A stretch of DNA of 64,000 nt. Source: Cyclina sinensis. Lineage: Eukaryota; Mollusca; Bivalvia; Venerida; Veneridae. Position 1 is the stretch's first letter. Every line of letters begins with the position of its first letter. The stretch lies in NCBI GenBank assembly GCA_012932295.1, contig JAAONU010000009.1:417697-481696 (forward strand). The letters run 5' to 3'. The translations under genes were made by a program, and so were the position numbers. Of this stretch, positions 9,833-23,264 are shown piece by piece. Under the pieces are notes generated by a model. The model was not told the DNA's origin. It was given only the letters and a program-made list of their open reading frames with translations, and ran no database searches.

Positions 9833-10190
9833 ACTGTTAAACCTAAACAAAGCATATGTGTAACAAAATCGTACAAACGTGTTGTTTTTTTACTAGTTTG
9901 ATCGTTTTTAGCTCGACTTTTTTTGAAAAAAAAAATCGAGTTATTGTCATAGTCATGGTGTTGCCGTTGCCATTGCCGTTGCCGTTCCTGTCCGAAAACT
10001 TTAACATTGATCATATTTTTTTTATTCCTTGATGGATTATCTTCATACTTGGACACAATAACCCTTTGGACAAGACCTTCAAGCTGACCAGACTAAACTT
10101 GACCTTGACTTATAAATGACCTTCATATTCAAGGTCAAAATATTGAATTTTGCTAAAATTGGCCATAACTATTATTAGTAGGTGTTTTTT

Positions 10191-11791
10191 TTAGCTCACC
10201 TGTCACAGAGTGACAAGGTGAGCTTTTGTGATCGCAATTTGTCCGGCGTCCGTCCGTCCGTAAACTTTTCATTCAAACGACATCTCCTCTGAAACCACTG
10301 GGCCAATGTTGATGAAACTTGCCATGGATGTTCCTTGCATGAAGCTCTTCCAAAGTTGTTCAAAGAAATCAATTCCATGCAGAAGTCCGATTGCCGTAGC
10401 AACCTAAAGGAAAAACTTTAAAAATCTTCTTGTCTGAAACCACAAGGCCTAGAGCTTAGATATATGATATGTAGCATTGTCTAAAGGATGTCTACCAAGT
10501 TTGTTTAAATTATGTCCCCTGAGTCAAAATTGGCCACGCCCCAGGGTTCTCTTGGTTTACATATAGTTATATAGGAAAAACATGAAAAATCATTTTTCTC
10601 CGAAACTAATAGGACTAGACCTTTATATTTGGTGTGGAGTATTGTGTAGAGAACCTTTACCAGTATTGTTTATTTGTTGGCCCTGATGTCAAAATTGGCC
10701 CTGCCCCGGGGGCCCTTAATATGTAAAAAAGGCAATCTTTAAAAATCTTCTTACTGGAAACCTCAATGCCTACAGCTTAGATATTTGGTATGTAGCATTG
10801 TCTAGTGGATGTCTACCAAGTTGGTTCAAATTATGTCCCCTGGGTCAAAATTGGCCACGCCCCAGGGTTCTCTTGGTTTACATATAGGAAAAACATGAAA
10901 AATCATTTTTCTCCGAAACTAATAGGACTAGACCTTAGATATTTGGTGTGGAGTATTGTGTAGAGAACCTTTACCAGTATTGTTTATTTGTTGGCCCTGA
11001 TGTCAAAATTGGCCCTGCCCCGGGGGCCCTTAATATGTAAAAAAGGCAATCTTTAAAAATCTTCTTACTGGAAACCTCAATGCCTACAGCTTAGATATTT
11101 GGTATGTAGCATTGTCTAGTGGATGTCTACCAAGTTTGTTCAAATTATGTTCCCTGGGTCAAAATTGGCCACGCCCCAGGGTTCCCTTGGTTTACATAGA
11201 TTTATATAGGAGAAACATGAAAATTAATTTTTCTCCAAAACAAACAGGTCTAGACCTTAGATATTTGGTGTTGAGTATTGTGTTATGAACCTTTACCAAT
11301 ATTGTTTAAATGTTGGCCCCGGCGTCAAAATTTGCCCCACCCCAGGGGCCCTTGATATGTAAAAAAGGAAATCTTTAAAAATCTTCTTGTCTAAAACCAC
11401 AAGGCCTAGAATTTTAAAATTTGGCATGAAGCAAATAATTAGATTACATGTAGGTTAAAGGTCATGGAGGCTAAAAATAGATTTAATTACTGTACCTCAT
11501 AGAGCCTTCATTTATAGACCAATATCTTTGATATTCAATATATAGGTTCCTTGCATGGACGTCTACCCATGGGTAGGGTTTGAGGTCACTGGGTCAAGGT
11601 CAAGGTCACCATAGCTTATAATAGATATTTTTACTTTCTGTCATAGAGCCTTTATTTATTGACTGATATTTTACATGTTTGGTTTGTAGGCACTTACATA
11701 TTTTCAATTAAAAAATGAAATACTGCTTAAAAGCAAACCTACAGCCAAAGTAATCAGGTGAGCGATCCAGGGCCATCATGGCCCTCTTGTT
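10191..11791. mobile_element. HINE-like element B with subterminal inverted repeats
   Basis: The 5' end holds a hairpin (AGCTCACCTGTCAC at 10193-10206 pairing with 10210-10224). The 3' end holds CAGGTGAGC (11755-11763), the inverse of GCTCACCTG at 10194-10202, followed by a palindrome AGGGCCATCATGGCCCT and CTTGT. Inside are tandem units of about 300 bp, each made of two related halves (ATCTTCTTACTGGAAACC, TTTCTCCGAAACTAATAGG). The same 3' end recurs at 31180-31216. There is no ORF. Confidence 0.7.
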
Positions 11792-12417
11792 TAATTTTTG
11801 GACACAACAACCCTTTGGAGAAGACCTTCAAGCTGACCAGACTAAACTTGACCTTGACTTATAAATGACCTTCATATTCAAGGTCAAAATATTGAATTCT
11901 GCTAAAATTGGCCATAACTTTATTATTTATAGGTGGATTCTCTTTATGCTTGGACACAACAACCCTTTGGACAAGACCTTCAAGCTGACCAGACTAAACT
12001 TGACCTTGACTCGTAAATGACCTTCACCTTCAAGGTCAAATTATTGAATTTTGCTAAAATTGACCATAACATTAGTATGTATGGTTGGATTTGATTTATA
12101 CTTGGACAAAACAACACTTATGACAAAACCAACAAGTTTAATAACTCAGATTTGACCATGACCTTAAAATTACCTTGACCGTCAAGGTCAGATGATTGAA
12201 TTTTGCTTAAATTGTCCTAACTTTCTCATTTATTTATAGATTTAATTTAAACTTGGAGTAAACAACAGTTGTGACAAATCCGACATTATGATTATTTCAA
12301 GTTTGACCTTGACCTTTAAATGACCTTGACGGTCAAGGTCAAACTCATTGAATTTGTTGAAACTGGCCATAATTATGTAATGTATGGTTGGATTTGAATC
12401 AAACTTAGACAAAACAA

Positions 12418-13516
12418 CACTTTTTCGTTTCGATTTCAAAAATGACATCGCACGACCTATATTTTTGACCTACTGACCTTCTTTCTGGTTTTGAGCTACA
12501 GCAATGAAATTTGGACAATGTGCACAGTTTTTTATTTTGATTTCAAAAATGTCATAACATGACCTATATTTTTGACCTACTACCTACTTTTTGTTTTTGG
12601 AGCTATGGCAATAAAATTTGGACCTTGTATACAGTTTTTTGTTTTTTAGCTACAGCAATGAAATTTGGACTGTGTGCACAGTTTTTCGTTTCAATTTCAG
12701 AAACGTCATAGCATGATCTATATTTTTGACCCACTGACCTACTTTTTGTTTTTCGAGCTGTGGCAATGAAATTTGGACCGTGTGCACAGTTTTTCTTTTC
12801 GAATTCAAAAACGTCATGGCATGACCTATATTTTTGACGTACTGACCTACTTTTTTGTTTTTTAGCTACAGCAATGAAATTTGGACGGTGTGCACAGTTT
12901 CTCTTTTCGAATTCAAAAACGTCATGGCATGACCTATATTTTTGACCTACTGACCTACTTTTTGTTTTTGGAGCTATGGCAATGAAATTCAGACCATGTA
13001 CACAGTTTTTTGTTCTAATTTCAAAAATGTCATAGCATGACCTATATTTCTGACCTACTGACCTATTTTTTTTGTTCTTTAGCTACAGCAATGAAATTTG
13101 GACCTTGTGCACAGTTTTTCTTTTCGAATTCAAAAACGTCATGGCATGACCTATATTTTTTACCTACTGACTTACTTTTTGTTTTTGGAGCTATGACAAT
13201 GAAATTTGGACCATGTATACAGTTTTTGTTCAGATTTTAAAAACGTCATAACATGACCTATATTTTTGACCTACTGACCTACTTTTTTGTTTTAAAGCTA
13301 CGGCAATGAAATTTGGACTGTTTGTACAGCTTTTCGTTCGGATTTCAAAAATGTCATCTCATGACCTATATTTTGACCTACTGACCTCCTTTTTGTTTTT
13401 GGAGCTTTGGCAATGAAATTGCATGGGTCCATTTCTGTGATATGCATCATTACATTCATAAAAATTTCTTTCATCTTTAAACCCAGGTTAGTGCTTTAGG
13501 GCCATTGGCCCTCTTG
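12418..13516. repeat. 108-bp tandem array ending in a HINE-type 3' hairpin
   Basis: The anchor GCAATGAAATTTGGAC recurs at about 12501, 12608, 12655, 12763, 12871, 12980, 13088, 13196, 13303 and 13410: spacing 107-109 bases with one 47-base partial unit. Alternate units differ (ACAGCAATG versus TATGGCAATG), hinting at a 216-bp higher-order repeat. The array ends with the palindrome AGGGCCATTGGCCCT and CTTGT, as element B does. Its 5' end is missing. Confidence 0.8.
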
Positions 13517-13910
13517 TTTATTAATACTTGGACAAAACAAGGCTTATGACAAAACCTACATGTTAAATTATTCAAGTAACCTTAACCTTTAAATGACCTT
13601 TACAGTCAAATTTCTAATTATTGCATTTTGCTAAAATAGCCAAACTTCTGGTTTTATGGACGGATTTGATCTATACAGGGACAAAACAACACTGAGAATA
13701 AAAGAAACGTGTTAAACAATTCAAGCATTAACTTGACCTTTAAATGACAAAATTTCTGAATGTTGCTAAAATTGGCCAAAACTTTGTTATGTATAATCAT
13801 GATGTTTGATTTGAAATCCCTTCACCACAATGTGCTTCCTCTGATGTGTTTGCCTTTGGAAATAGAAAAAAGATGAGCGTGGCCCCCACTTGCGGTGGCT
13901 CTTGTCTTTT

Positions 13911-14880
13911 TGATATGTCAAAGGCATATCAACCGGCATTTAGCAGCAATAATTAGAGATAATTCATCTAATTATATATGCTCAATATTGGATTAGTTAT
14001 CTGCTGATTAAGTAAATGCTAAAAACACATGCATTAAACAACTATCATTAATAATGTGGGAGAAATTAGGTATGAATGAAATATTTCACACTTTTGGCCT
14101 ATTGAATATTCAGGGTAAGGAAACAACCTATTATTTACTATACTTAATCAATTTGACGAAACTGTTGGTCAGTGAAACGACCGTCACCCAAAATGCCTAG
14201 GGATACAACCCTTCTGTTTACTTACTTAAACTGAGTTAAAGCTGTTTATATTCCTGGGAAAAATGAAGTGATAGCAGCTTTAGTTCAAAAGAATCACCAT
14301 TGCATTTGTATGCAGTTATGCCACTAAATTATGTTTGACTGTCACCTTGATGTGAATGTTAAAAAAGCTCTGATTGCTTTAAATGAACCTTTTCACATTA
14401 AACCCTGACAATGGGAAAGCAGTGGAGAGAAATGATACATGTGCAAAATTAAAATGCAGTTGACAATGAATGAAATAAGAAAAGTAGCAAAATATTACAT
14501 AATTACTAAGTATTACTAGGGGTCTTTAGTATGATACTAAAAAGTATTGAAATAACCATAAAATTCTACATTTTCTTTACATGCATCAATATATTTTAGG
14601 CAATGTTAAAAAAAGAAACAAAACAAACAAACCTATATCATTTAGCATTAAAAGGTAAAACCTACTGATTATGGAATTAAATCAGTTGAAAAATAAAAGA
14701 AAGTTATTGTTAATTCAACTTATGAAAACGATGTTGAGAAAAAAATGTCAAGAAATAACTGTATGTGATGCTGTGTTCTTGTTATAATTTTCATCTTTTA
14801 TTCCAGACAAACCAATCATATATGTCAAGAAACAAGGGAAATGATGATTAATTGTTAAACTATAGACAGTTAACCAAGAC
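13911..14880. other. Non-coding interval upstream of ASB8 gene
   Basis: AT-rich sequence with no supported gene or repeat; it should hold the ASB8 promoter and 5' UTR, but no TATA box or upstream exon is clear. Confidence 0.4.
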
Positions 14881-16841
14881 ATGTGGTTGAGGATGGCAAA
14901 AGAACAACATTTGTACGATTTGTCAGATCGACTCATTAGAGCAATTAGTAATTGGCACACTTTTTCTGTGGATGAAGAAAATGATGTGGAACAGCTTATA
15001 GAGAGAGGTTTGATTTTTCTTTGAACCTGTCATATATCTTTTCACTACACTAATTTAGTTTGCCCTTGCTCTTAAGTCAGTTAAATGTTCTTCTCGGATG
15101 AGTAGTTGCTAAGGAGTAAAGTGATAGAGTCCGGATTCCAGGGATGCATGTTGGAACCCCAGAAAGGAATGAGAGTCTCTTTGGGTTTTCCACATTCCAC
15201 ACATTCTGAGAGTGTTCTGGTTCAGCCCAGAGAGCAGTCTTTTAGTGTGATAATTAGCAAGAAGTGTTTCCCCCAATTGGTATAAAAATTGAAGTTATTA
15301 CAACATTATTTCAGTTCTGCACACTCACAGTTAACTAAATCCTGTATGTTTAAAACAAGTAAATTTCTCTGAAGATATCAGTTCAGAAGAACTGTAATAC
15401 AATTTTCACTTACTGAGTGCTTATTTGTTGCAACTTTTATAATTCCACACAGTGGCTTCTTCCTGTGTTCAAACTTGTACTTTTGCTTAAGTGTGGAATG
15501 CAGATTGACAGTGGAGAAAACACTTGCCCCTGGTGGGATTTGAGCCAGTAATTTCTGGTTCAGTGTACAGCTCAACCACTTCTTCTGTATACAAGCAACA
15601 GTTTAAGCGGATTCCTCAGAATCTGGATAAAAGTTACAATTTTCTGGAGTCAGAGTTATTTTATCTAGTTTTATTTTTTTTACCTTCATGTCCTAGGCAA
15701 TAAAGTTTTTGAATGGGAGTCAAGTACTGGTCCCTCATAGGAACAGTCGTTAGGTGAAATGCTGGCTCAGTTAGACTTTGACTGTTAAAGGGCAGTAATC
15801 TCACTTTAAGCAATTTCAAGTCTTGTATTATTTTTTCAACAGGAGCTGATGTGAACAGGTTGCATGGTACCTTGCTTCCACTACACTGCGCCTGTATGGT
15901 CAGTGACAGCTGTATTCTAAGACTGTTGTTGCGGAAGGGAGCAAGGGTATTACAGAAGTTGTATTTTTCTAATACAGTGTGCCAAATAATTCTTTTTTAA
16001 AGATGTAGGCCATACCTTAAATATTGCTCAAATTATACAAGGTGCTCGAAAAATTGATCCGCGGGTTTTTGCTGATACACTGTTTCTAAAAATTTTCAGA
16101 ACCAAGCTTGAACCATAATAGACTCATCATTGAGTTTTTACCATTGAGATAAAGAGATTGACTAGAGGTGTACAAAATGTAGAATTAAATTGTAAAATTA
16201 AATGTTAATTTCAGGTAAATGAATATGATGGATATGAAAGGACGGCACTCCACTATGCTGCAGAGAGGGATATTTTCTGTGTTGAAATGTTGCTGGAACA
16301 TGGGGCCAACATCAATATAGGTGATGGTAACTTTGACACCCCTTTACACTGGGCAACATTTAAAAATAATATACAATGTGTTAAACTTTTACTTCAAAGA
16401 GGGGCCAAAGTTGATCCTTTAGATTTTAACAATGATACTCCACTGTCGTGGGCAGCCAGAAAAGGTCATGCTGAAATTATACAGATTTTGTTAGACTATA
16501 ATGCCGACGGACAAATAGTCAATCTAAAAGATGTCAGTCCTGTTGAAAAGGCAGTCCAGATTCAAACAAGTGGGTTAAATACCGAAAATGATAATAAGAG
16601 TCTGGACCTTTTATTAAAGGCAACGTGTAAATTGACGCTTACAGAACCACAGGAACAGACGATAAAAGAAGACAATCGGTTAATTGAGTTGCTAGCTTCA
16701 AGGTTTGAGACGCCATGCTCTTTACAGGGTCAGTGTCGTTACTCTATTCGCAGGTCGTTAGGGTATCGATACTTACCGAATGTGATACCAAAACTACCAG
16801 TTCCATCACGACTGCGGGATTATATTGCTTTAAAATGTTGA
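14881..16841 (+). CDS. ASB8: Ankyrin repeat and SOCS box protein 8 (three exons)
   Basis: Exons are 14881-15007, 15843-15946 and 16215-16841; introns of 835 and 268 bp are GT-AG, phases 1 and 0, and the joined CDS is 858 nt (285 aa), close to the 288 aa of vertebrate ASB8. The start matches the family (LSDRLIRAI near residues 14-22). At least four ankyrin repeats lie at about 50-175 (PLHCAC, TALHYAAERD, TPLHWATFKNN, TPLSWAARKG), with a C-terminal SOCS box from about 245 (RYSIRRSLGYRYLP). ASB proteins are substrate receptors of Cullin5-ElonginB/C ubiquitin ligases. The first donor (GTTTGA) is weak. All exons are open and no lesion is seen. Confidence 0.92.
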
Positions 16842-18196
16842 CGATTAAGATTCGGTGACTTGATGCATTGAGACCACGGTTTAGAAAACCTATTGTATGT
16901 AGTGTTACTGTGCAAGAAATAATGTCAAAGGTTATGAGAAATCTTATTTTGTTATAGCATCCCCTAACCCACTTAGTTTCTTATAGAATGGGCGTTCCCA
17001 TGCAGAGGATAGAAATATACTTATTATTTTTTTAGATGTGATTATGAAGATACCAAACTGGACAATATACTGTATAAATGATAGGAAACCTACTTTCTTT
17101 CTTTTCAATGTCAGAATAAATTTTGACTCTCATTCAGTTTTTAAAATATGACATGAATCTTTCTAGGAGACAACTCAAAATTGAGAAATAGTTTGACTTA
17201 TAGTGTTTAGAAAAAGTAAAGTTGAAAAATGGAGACTCAGTCATGTATAAAGTTAGCTAAATCGTTAAAAAAATATAGAAAAAAAAGAAAAGGAGAGAGT
17301 GCAGTGACTGACAGGGTTTAATATAAAATAAAATGTTCTCTTTAGCTTCTAACTTACATAATGTTTTGTCATTAATTTCATGTCATGTTATTTTGAGATA
17401 TCTTTAAAGAGAGATTAAAAAAGTCTAGAGCATTCTGAAGTCTGAAGAAAAAAAATCTTAATAGTACATTAAACTTTGGTGTTATTGAAGTAGGAATGGT
17501 AAATTTTTAAGTCGTCTGGCTCTTCAGTCAAGTGAGAGAGTGGAACAAAAGTGAAAAATGACAAAACACAATGATTTCAGGTTGTCAGAGTAAATAGGCA
17601 CTGGTATTTAAACCCAGATTTTTTAGATCCTCATGAATCATGTAAATAATTGCCTTAACTGCATAAATTATCCTGTCATTTTGTTTCAAAGAAAGTCTGA
17701 CATTGCTGGAAAAAAACAAAAAATTAGTTAATTATTTTTTATTTCATTGCATTAGCAGTATATTTATATTTAAGTCTTTCCACAAGAAAAGCTGCTGATA
17801 ATTTTATAATACATTTGATAATGAAATAGATAATGATTGAACATTCTAAAAACAACATATGTAATTTTTTTCTTTTAGGCAACTAAAAACTTAAAAAAAA
17901 ACCAAAACATTCATTTGGAATGAATGGCTATTCACCTTAAAATGTTACAACAATCTCCCTCTCTCTAGCTCTCTCTTCATGTTTATATTGATGCATTAAA
18001 TATACCTGTTGTACTCCTTAATTTGTTGCTGATACCTTATCATCTGGTAATAATTCATTCAATTTCAAAGAAAATGGAATCTAGATCTAGATATAAAGGT
18101 ATGCCTCTTTATTTGTTCTATGCCCCTTAACTTTCTTTAAAAGTTTTACATCATATGATGTCATCAAGTGTTATGAAAAGAAATAACAGTAATGAT
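16842..18196 (+). other. ASB8 3' UTR and downstream non-coding DNA
   Basis: AATAAA occurs at 17115-17120 and 17327-17332, both reasonable ends for the ASB8 transcript. Beyond them the sequence is AT-rich with no supported feature. Confidence 0.5.
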
Positions 18197-18555
18197 CTTG
18201 TTTTGAAGTTTGTTACTCAAGGTTTTGTTTTGAAGTTTGTTACTCATGGTTTTGTTTTGAAGTTTGTTACTCAAGGTTTTGTTTTGAAGTTTGTTACTCA
18301 AGGTTTTGTTTTGAAGTTTGTTACTCAAGGTTTTGTTTTGAAGTTTGTTACTCAAGGTTTTGTTTTGAAGTTTGTTACTCAAGGTTTTGTTTTGAAGTTG
18401 GTTACTCATGGTTTTGTTTTGAAGTTGGTTACTCATGGTTTTGTTTTGAAGTTTGTTACTCATGGTTTTGTTTTGAAGTTTGTTACTCATGGTTTTGTTT
18501 TGAAGTGTTACTCATGGTTTTGTTTTGAAGTTTGTTACTCATGGTTTTGTTTTGT
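18197..18555. repeat. 27-bp minisatellite, about 13 units
   Basis: The unit is GTTTTGTTTTGAAGTTTGTT plus ACTCAAG or ACTCATG. The 27-bp length keeps frames open on both strands (nine-residue repeats on each), which explains long ORFs here; one unit near 18507 is shortened. No evidence of a gene. Confidence 0.9.
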
Positions 18556-18701
18556 TATTTTTCTACATACCGGCTTTTATTATTGAAACATTTGATTGAT
18601 GTCTTGTTGAGTTTGTTGTTTTATATTGATAATAGATTGTGCAGTAAAGTCCTACTAGACTGATTAAATTATTTCAAAATCATGTGAAAATCAGCAGTTT
18701 C

Positions 18702-18930
18702 AACCCATTAATGCCCAGTGTCCCCAAAATTAGACATGATATGCAAACAGTGCAGACCCAGATCAGACACCGCAATACATGGCGTCTGATCAGGGTCTTC
18801 ACTGTTTGCATAAAGAACTTACTTCCCTAAATAGATTGAAATTGAAAATTTATACCAGAAGCCCTTTTAATTGAAAGTGGACTTGTCCAACTAAGCAGAA
18901 TGGCATAATACATTTGGCACAAATGGGTTA
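18702..18930. mobile_element. MITE-like element with imperfect TIRs
   Basis: AACCCATTAATGCC at the left pairs with GGCACAAATGGGTT at the right. Inside are nested inverted repeats: GATCAGACACC with GCGTCTGATC, and GCAAACAGTG with CACTGTTTGC. About 229 bp, no coding. The superfamily is not clear and no target duplication was found. Confidence 0.65.
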
Positions 18931-20609
18931 AGTAATCAAAGGCTAACATTTAGAACAAAGGTGATTTGTTAATAAGACTATTTGTTCACTGGACATATCT
19001 GTGGAACTTTTCTGTACTTGATTTATAGAGTGTACTAGTTAACACCTGGCTATACAGATAGGATATTTGAATTAAGGAGACTTGAAGTTAATTGAAGTTT
19101 AATTGACTTCATTCTATATGATTAAAGAAATTCTTTCAGCTGGCCTATTGAAATCCCACTCGATGACTGCTTCCTTGGTTCAGACCAATACTTGTTGTGG
19201 AAGTATTTAATTTGGAAAAGTGGAAGAAATTCACACCCTTGATACATTTTAGCCATTAGGACCGCTGAATTGTGAATTTGGAATTCTACCAGATAAGCTA
19301 TCTGCAAGCTGTGGAACTCCACAGAGTTTTAGAAGGAGATATTTTTTTCTGTTTTCACATTTTAAATACAACCAAACACAGTTCTGCTCCTTATTCTTCC
19401 AATGACTCTGTCATAACCTTAGCTTGCTTGCTACATACATTTTTCCTCATTTCTCTTGTTTTTGTGTTCATTCTGTTGTTCTACCTCATAAAAAATACAG
19501 TTTTTATTTAAACGTAGTATAAATTTGCTTATTAGACCAATTTATTTCAAAATCATGTAAAAACAAGCAATTTGATAGAACGAAAGTCTAATTTAGAACA
19601 AATGAGACCCATTGTTAAGACCAATTTATCATAAGCTCACTTTTTGATTTATCTTATTAGAGCCAGCCTTCCTTCACTCTTAATTCTGTATTTCATTTTT
19701 GGGGTCAAATGTTGTGATAAATCTATGCCTGGTGTCAGTTCACTTGAAACCTGTAATGAAAATCGAGACATTGCTACAGCCTTGTTGGAATATTGAAGTT
19801 CATTGAATTCCATGATTTTTCATTTGTCAGCAAATTTTTTCAGTACTTTACAGCCAGTTATAACTTATAAAATTTTATAACTTCAGTATTGCCTAAACAT
19901 ATTCAGTATCCATATTCTTTTTTTCTTTTGTTTGCATTGGGTTTCTTCCAGGCTTGACTATATATTTTATATCTTAGTGCAGGTGTGTTTTGTTTTAGTG
20001 CAGGTGTGTTTTGTTTTGTTTCCACTTTCGAAACATTTATAAGACTGTACTGTGTTACTTTAGATATGTTTAATGATACAATGATTGTTATGTTCACTTA
20101 TTATCTTTGTTTTAAAATCGACATTATATGTTTCTTTTGTTGAACATTATATAGTGAGTGTTAAAACCTTGCTTTAATCTAAAGTATCATGTATTTTTTT
20201 TAGCATGAATCTCTGTGACCATTTTTATTTTTCTGGGATTGGTGAGTGATATTTAAGGGGAATTGTTGTAGATTTAATAAGTTGATTGTTTTTCTGTTAG
20301 CAAATACTATTGAAATATTCTTTGTTGATATTTTTCAGGTAAAAGGCTGGTACTTATTATTATTGCTGTATGTTTGTAAACAACCATATTGATGTAAAAT
20401 GTTATTCTGTGTAAATTCTGTCAGAATTTTATCAGTTATTTAATATTTCATGTACTTCTGGTGTTAAATGATTTATGTCAGCTTTACCAAAATAATACGA
20501 TAGAATTTTTTTTTTTAATACAAAATCCCTAGACTAGCTATTGAGATTGCTTTCATTCCATCAGTCTGTAAACAATTCACTTCAAACAACATCTGCTTAA
20601 AAGATTCTT
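18931..20609. other. Non-coding interval
   Basis: AT-rich DNA without a supported gene or repeat. A short local duplication of TAGTGCAGGTGTGTTTTGTT is present at about 19975-20020. Confidence 0.4.
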
Positions 20610-21591
20610 GACCGATTTTTGTGTAGCCTGCTACAATGTAGCTGTGACATATAGGGATCACTTCTCCGTCATCTGTCTGTCTGTCCGTCTACCAAAAAAC
20701 TTGTCCCGACTACTCCTCAAAAACTACTGGTGCAATTTCGTCCAAACTTTACAGGAATGATCAATACCAAGTCTAGTTGTGCATGCCATCGGGATTTTCG
20801 AGTTAAATGATTTTTGTCAGAATTATAGCCCTTTAATGATTTTTATTTTTTAAAGTTTTTCTGGTCTACATCTCTTATACTACTAAAACAATTTGAATGT
20901 TACAGGATAGGTCGGTATCTCAAGTTCTTGTGCATATATAACTGGTTTCATGGATGAATAATTTTTGGCTGAGTTATGGCCCTATAATATAGAAGTCTTT
21001 TTGGCCGATTTGATGCAATTTCATCCAAACTTAACAGGAATATTCAGTACCAAGTATAATTGTGCATATCATTGGTATTTTCCAGTTTAATGATTTTTTT
21101 TTGTACGAGTTATGGCCTTTTATGACTTTTATTTTTTTTTAAGTTTGTACAGACTACTTCTCTTTATCTACTAAAGCAATTTGAATGAAATGTTACAGGA
21201 TTGATCGGTACCTCTAGTTCTTGTGCTTATTAAACAGATTTTTACTTGAATGATTTTTGGCTGAGTTATGGCCATTGAATGAAAAAGGCATTTTGGCCCA
21301 CTAACTGTCCAATCACCCATCACTACAACTTTTTAATTGGTTATCATCAGGCAACACATGTTGAAGGAATTTGATTGAAACTTAACACATTGATAGAGAC
21401 CAGTGAGAGGAAGTGCAATAATTCAGCCTTGTATAATTTTTTAAATATCTCACTTAAGTTCATAATGCTTGTCAGGAATATATCTTCTAAATTGTCCATG
21501 ATATCTCATTGAAACTTCACACACTTATAGAGACTAGTTAGAGGAAGTGCAGTGTCAAAGAACATAACTCTAATTTACTTATATTTTTTTA
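20610..21591. mobile_element. HINE-like element F, left part
   Basis: It begins around a CTGTCTGTCTGTCCG-rich segment (20670-20695) typical of these families, followed by about 230-bp tandem units (TTTTTGGCTGAGTTATGGCC, CAATTTCATCCAAACTTAACAGG) and then about 190-bp units (ATAATGCTTGTCAGGA, TTGAAACTTCACAC). The second unit type resumes at 27798, to the right of element A copy 2, so F was split by that insertion. No ORF. Confidence 0.55.
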
Positions 21592-23264
21592 ATAGAAAAA
21601 AAAATTGAGCTTTTGCTATAGTCATGGCCTGGTTGCCGTTGACGTTTGATTCATACTTTGACAAAACAACACATATGAAAAAACCTGCAAGTATGAAAAA
21701 TCCATGTATGACCTTCACCTTTGAATGTCCTTGACCATCAATGTCAAATCGTTGAATTTTGCTTAAATGGTAATAACTTTGTCATTTATCTATGGATTTT
21801 ATTCATACTTACACAAAACAACACTTATGAAAAATCTCATATGCTAAATCATTCAAGTATGACCTTGACCTTAAAATAACCTTGACAATCAAGGTCAAAT
21901 TATTGAAGTTTGCTTAAATTGTCATAACTTTCTCATTTATTTATGGATTTGATTCATCCTTAGATAAAACAACACTTATGACAGTTCCAAAATTTTGATT
22001 ATTTCAACTATGACCTTGACCTTAAAATGACTGTCAAGATCAAATTATTGAAATATGTTGAAATTGGCCATATTTAAAGTTGTATTTACTTGGATAAAGC
22101 AACACTTATGACAAAACAAAATACATAATCCAAGTAATACTATGACATTGCCCTTACATTGACCTTGATCATCAAGATCATATTGTTGGATTTTGCTTTA
22201 ATTGAAATATTTTTTACATTTATTTATGGATTTGATTCATACTTACACAAAAAAACTCTTTTGACAAATTTGACACGTTGAATAATTCAAGTATGAACTT
22301 GAACTTAAAATAACCTTGACTGTTAAGGTCAAAATATTAATTTTGCTTAAATTGTAATAACTTTCTCATTTATGGATTTGATTTTTTCTTAGACTGAACA
22401 ACACTTATGATAATTCCAAAATTTTGATTATTTCAACTGTGACCTTGACCTTTAATAACTTTAACTGTCAAGGTCAAATTATTGAATTTTGCTTAAATTG
22501 TCATAACTTTCTCATTTATCTATAGATATGATTCATTCTTGGACAGGACAGCACTTATGACAATTCCGACATTTTGAATGTATCAACTGTGGCCTTGACC
22601 TTAAAATGACCTTGACTGTGAAGGTCAAATTATTTAATTATGCTAAAATTGACCATAACTTTGTTATTTATAGTTGGATTTGATCCATACTTTGACAAAA
22701 CAACGCTAATGACAAAACCTACATGATGCATTACCAAAGTATGACATTGACCTGTAAATGACCTTGACCATCAAGGTCAAATCATTGGATTTTGCTTTAA
22801 TTGTAAAATCTTTTACATTTATTTATGGATTTAATTCATACTTGCACAAGACTTTACTTATGTCAAAACTGACCTGTTGGATAATTGAAGTATGACCTTG
22901 ACCTTCAAATATCTTGACCGGCAAGGATAAATTACTGAATTTTACTTGAATTGTCATAACTTTCTCATTTATTTATGGATTTGATTCATACTTCGAATAA
23001 ACAACACTAATGAACCTCTGACATTTTGATTGTTTCAAGTGTGACCTTTACCTTGAAATGACATTGACAGTTAAGGTCTAATTATTGAATTTTGCTAAAA
23101 TTGGCCATACATATTCAATTTATGATTTCATTTTATTCATACTTGGACAAGACAGCACTTAAGACAAAACTGACATGTTGAGTTAATCAGGTACAACCTT
23201 GACCTGAAAATGACTTTGACTATCAAGGTCAAAACATTGAATTTTGTTAAAATATCCAAAAGTT

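Larger units (their letters stand above)
9906..13910. mobile_element. HINE-like element A, copy 1 (host of nested insertions)
   Basis: It opens with a snap-back CTCGA...TCGAG around T and A runs (9912-9940) and closes near GGTGGCTCTTGTC at 13893-13908, matching the end of copy 2 at 27780-27797. The core is a tandem array of about 150-bp units rich in TGACCTTGACC and AAGGTCAAA. It is interrupted by element B (10191-11791) and by a 108-bp array (12418-13516). No coding capacity. Hairpin ends plus internal tandem arrays are typical of Helentron-associated short elements; that class is inferred. Confidence 0.65.

Noticed and set aside
18155..18586. Long open frames on both strands with nine-residue repeats
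   Set aside because: They are produced by a 27-bp minisatellite; no conserved domain, start context or splice evidence.
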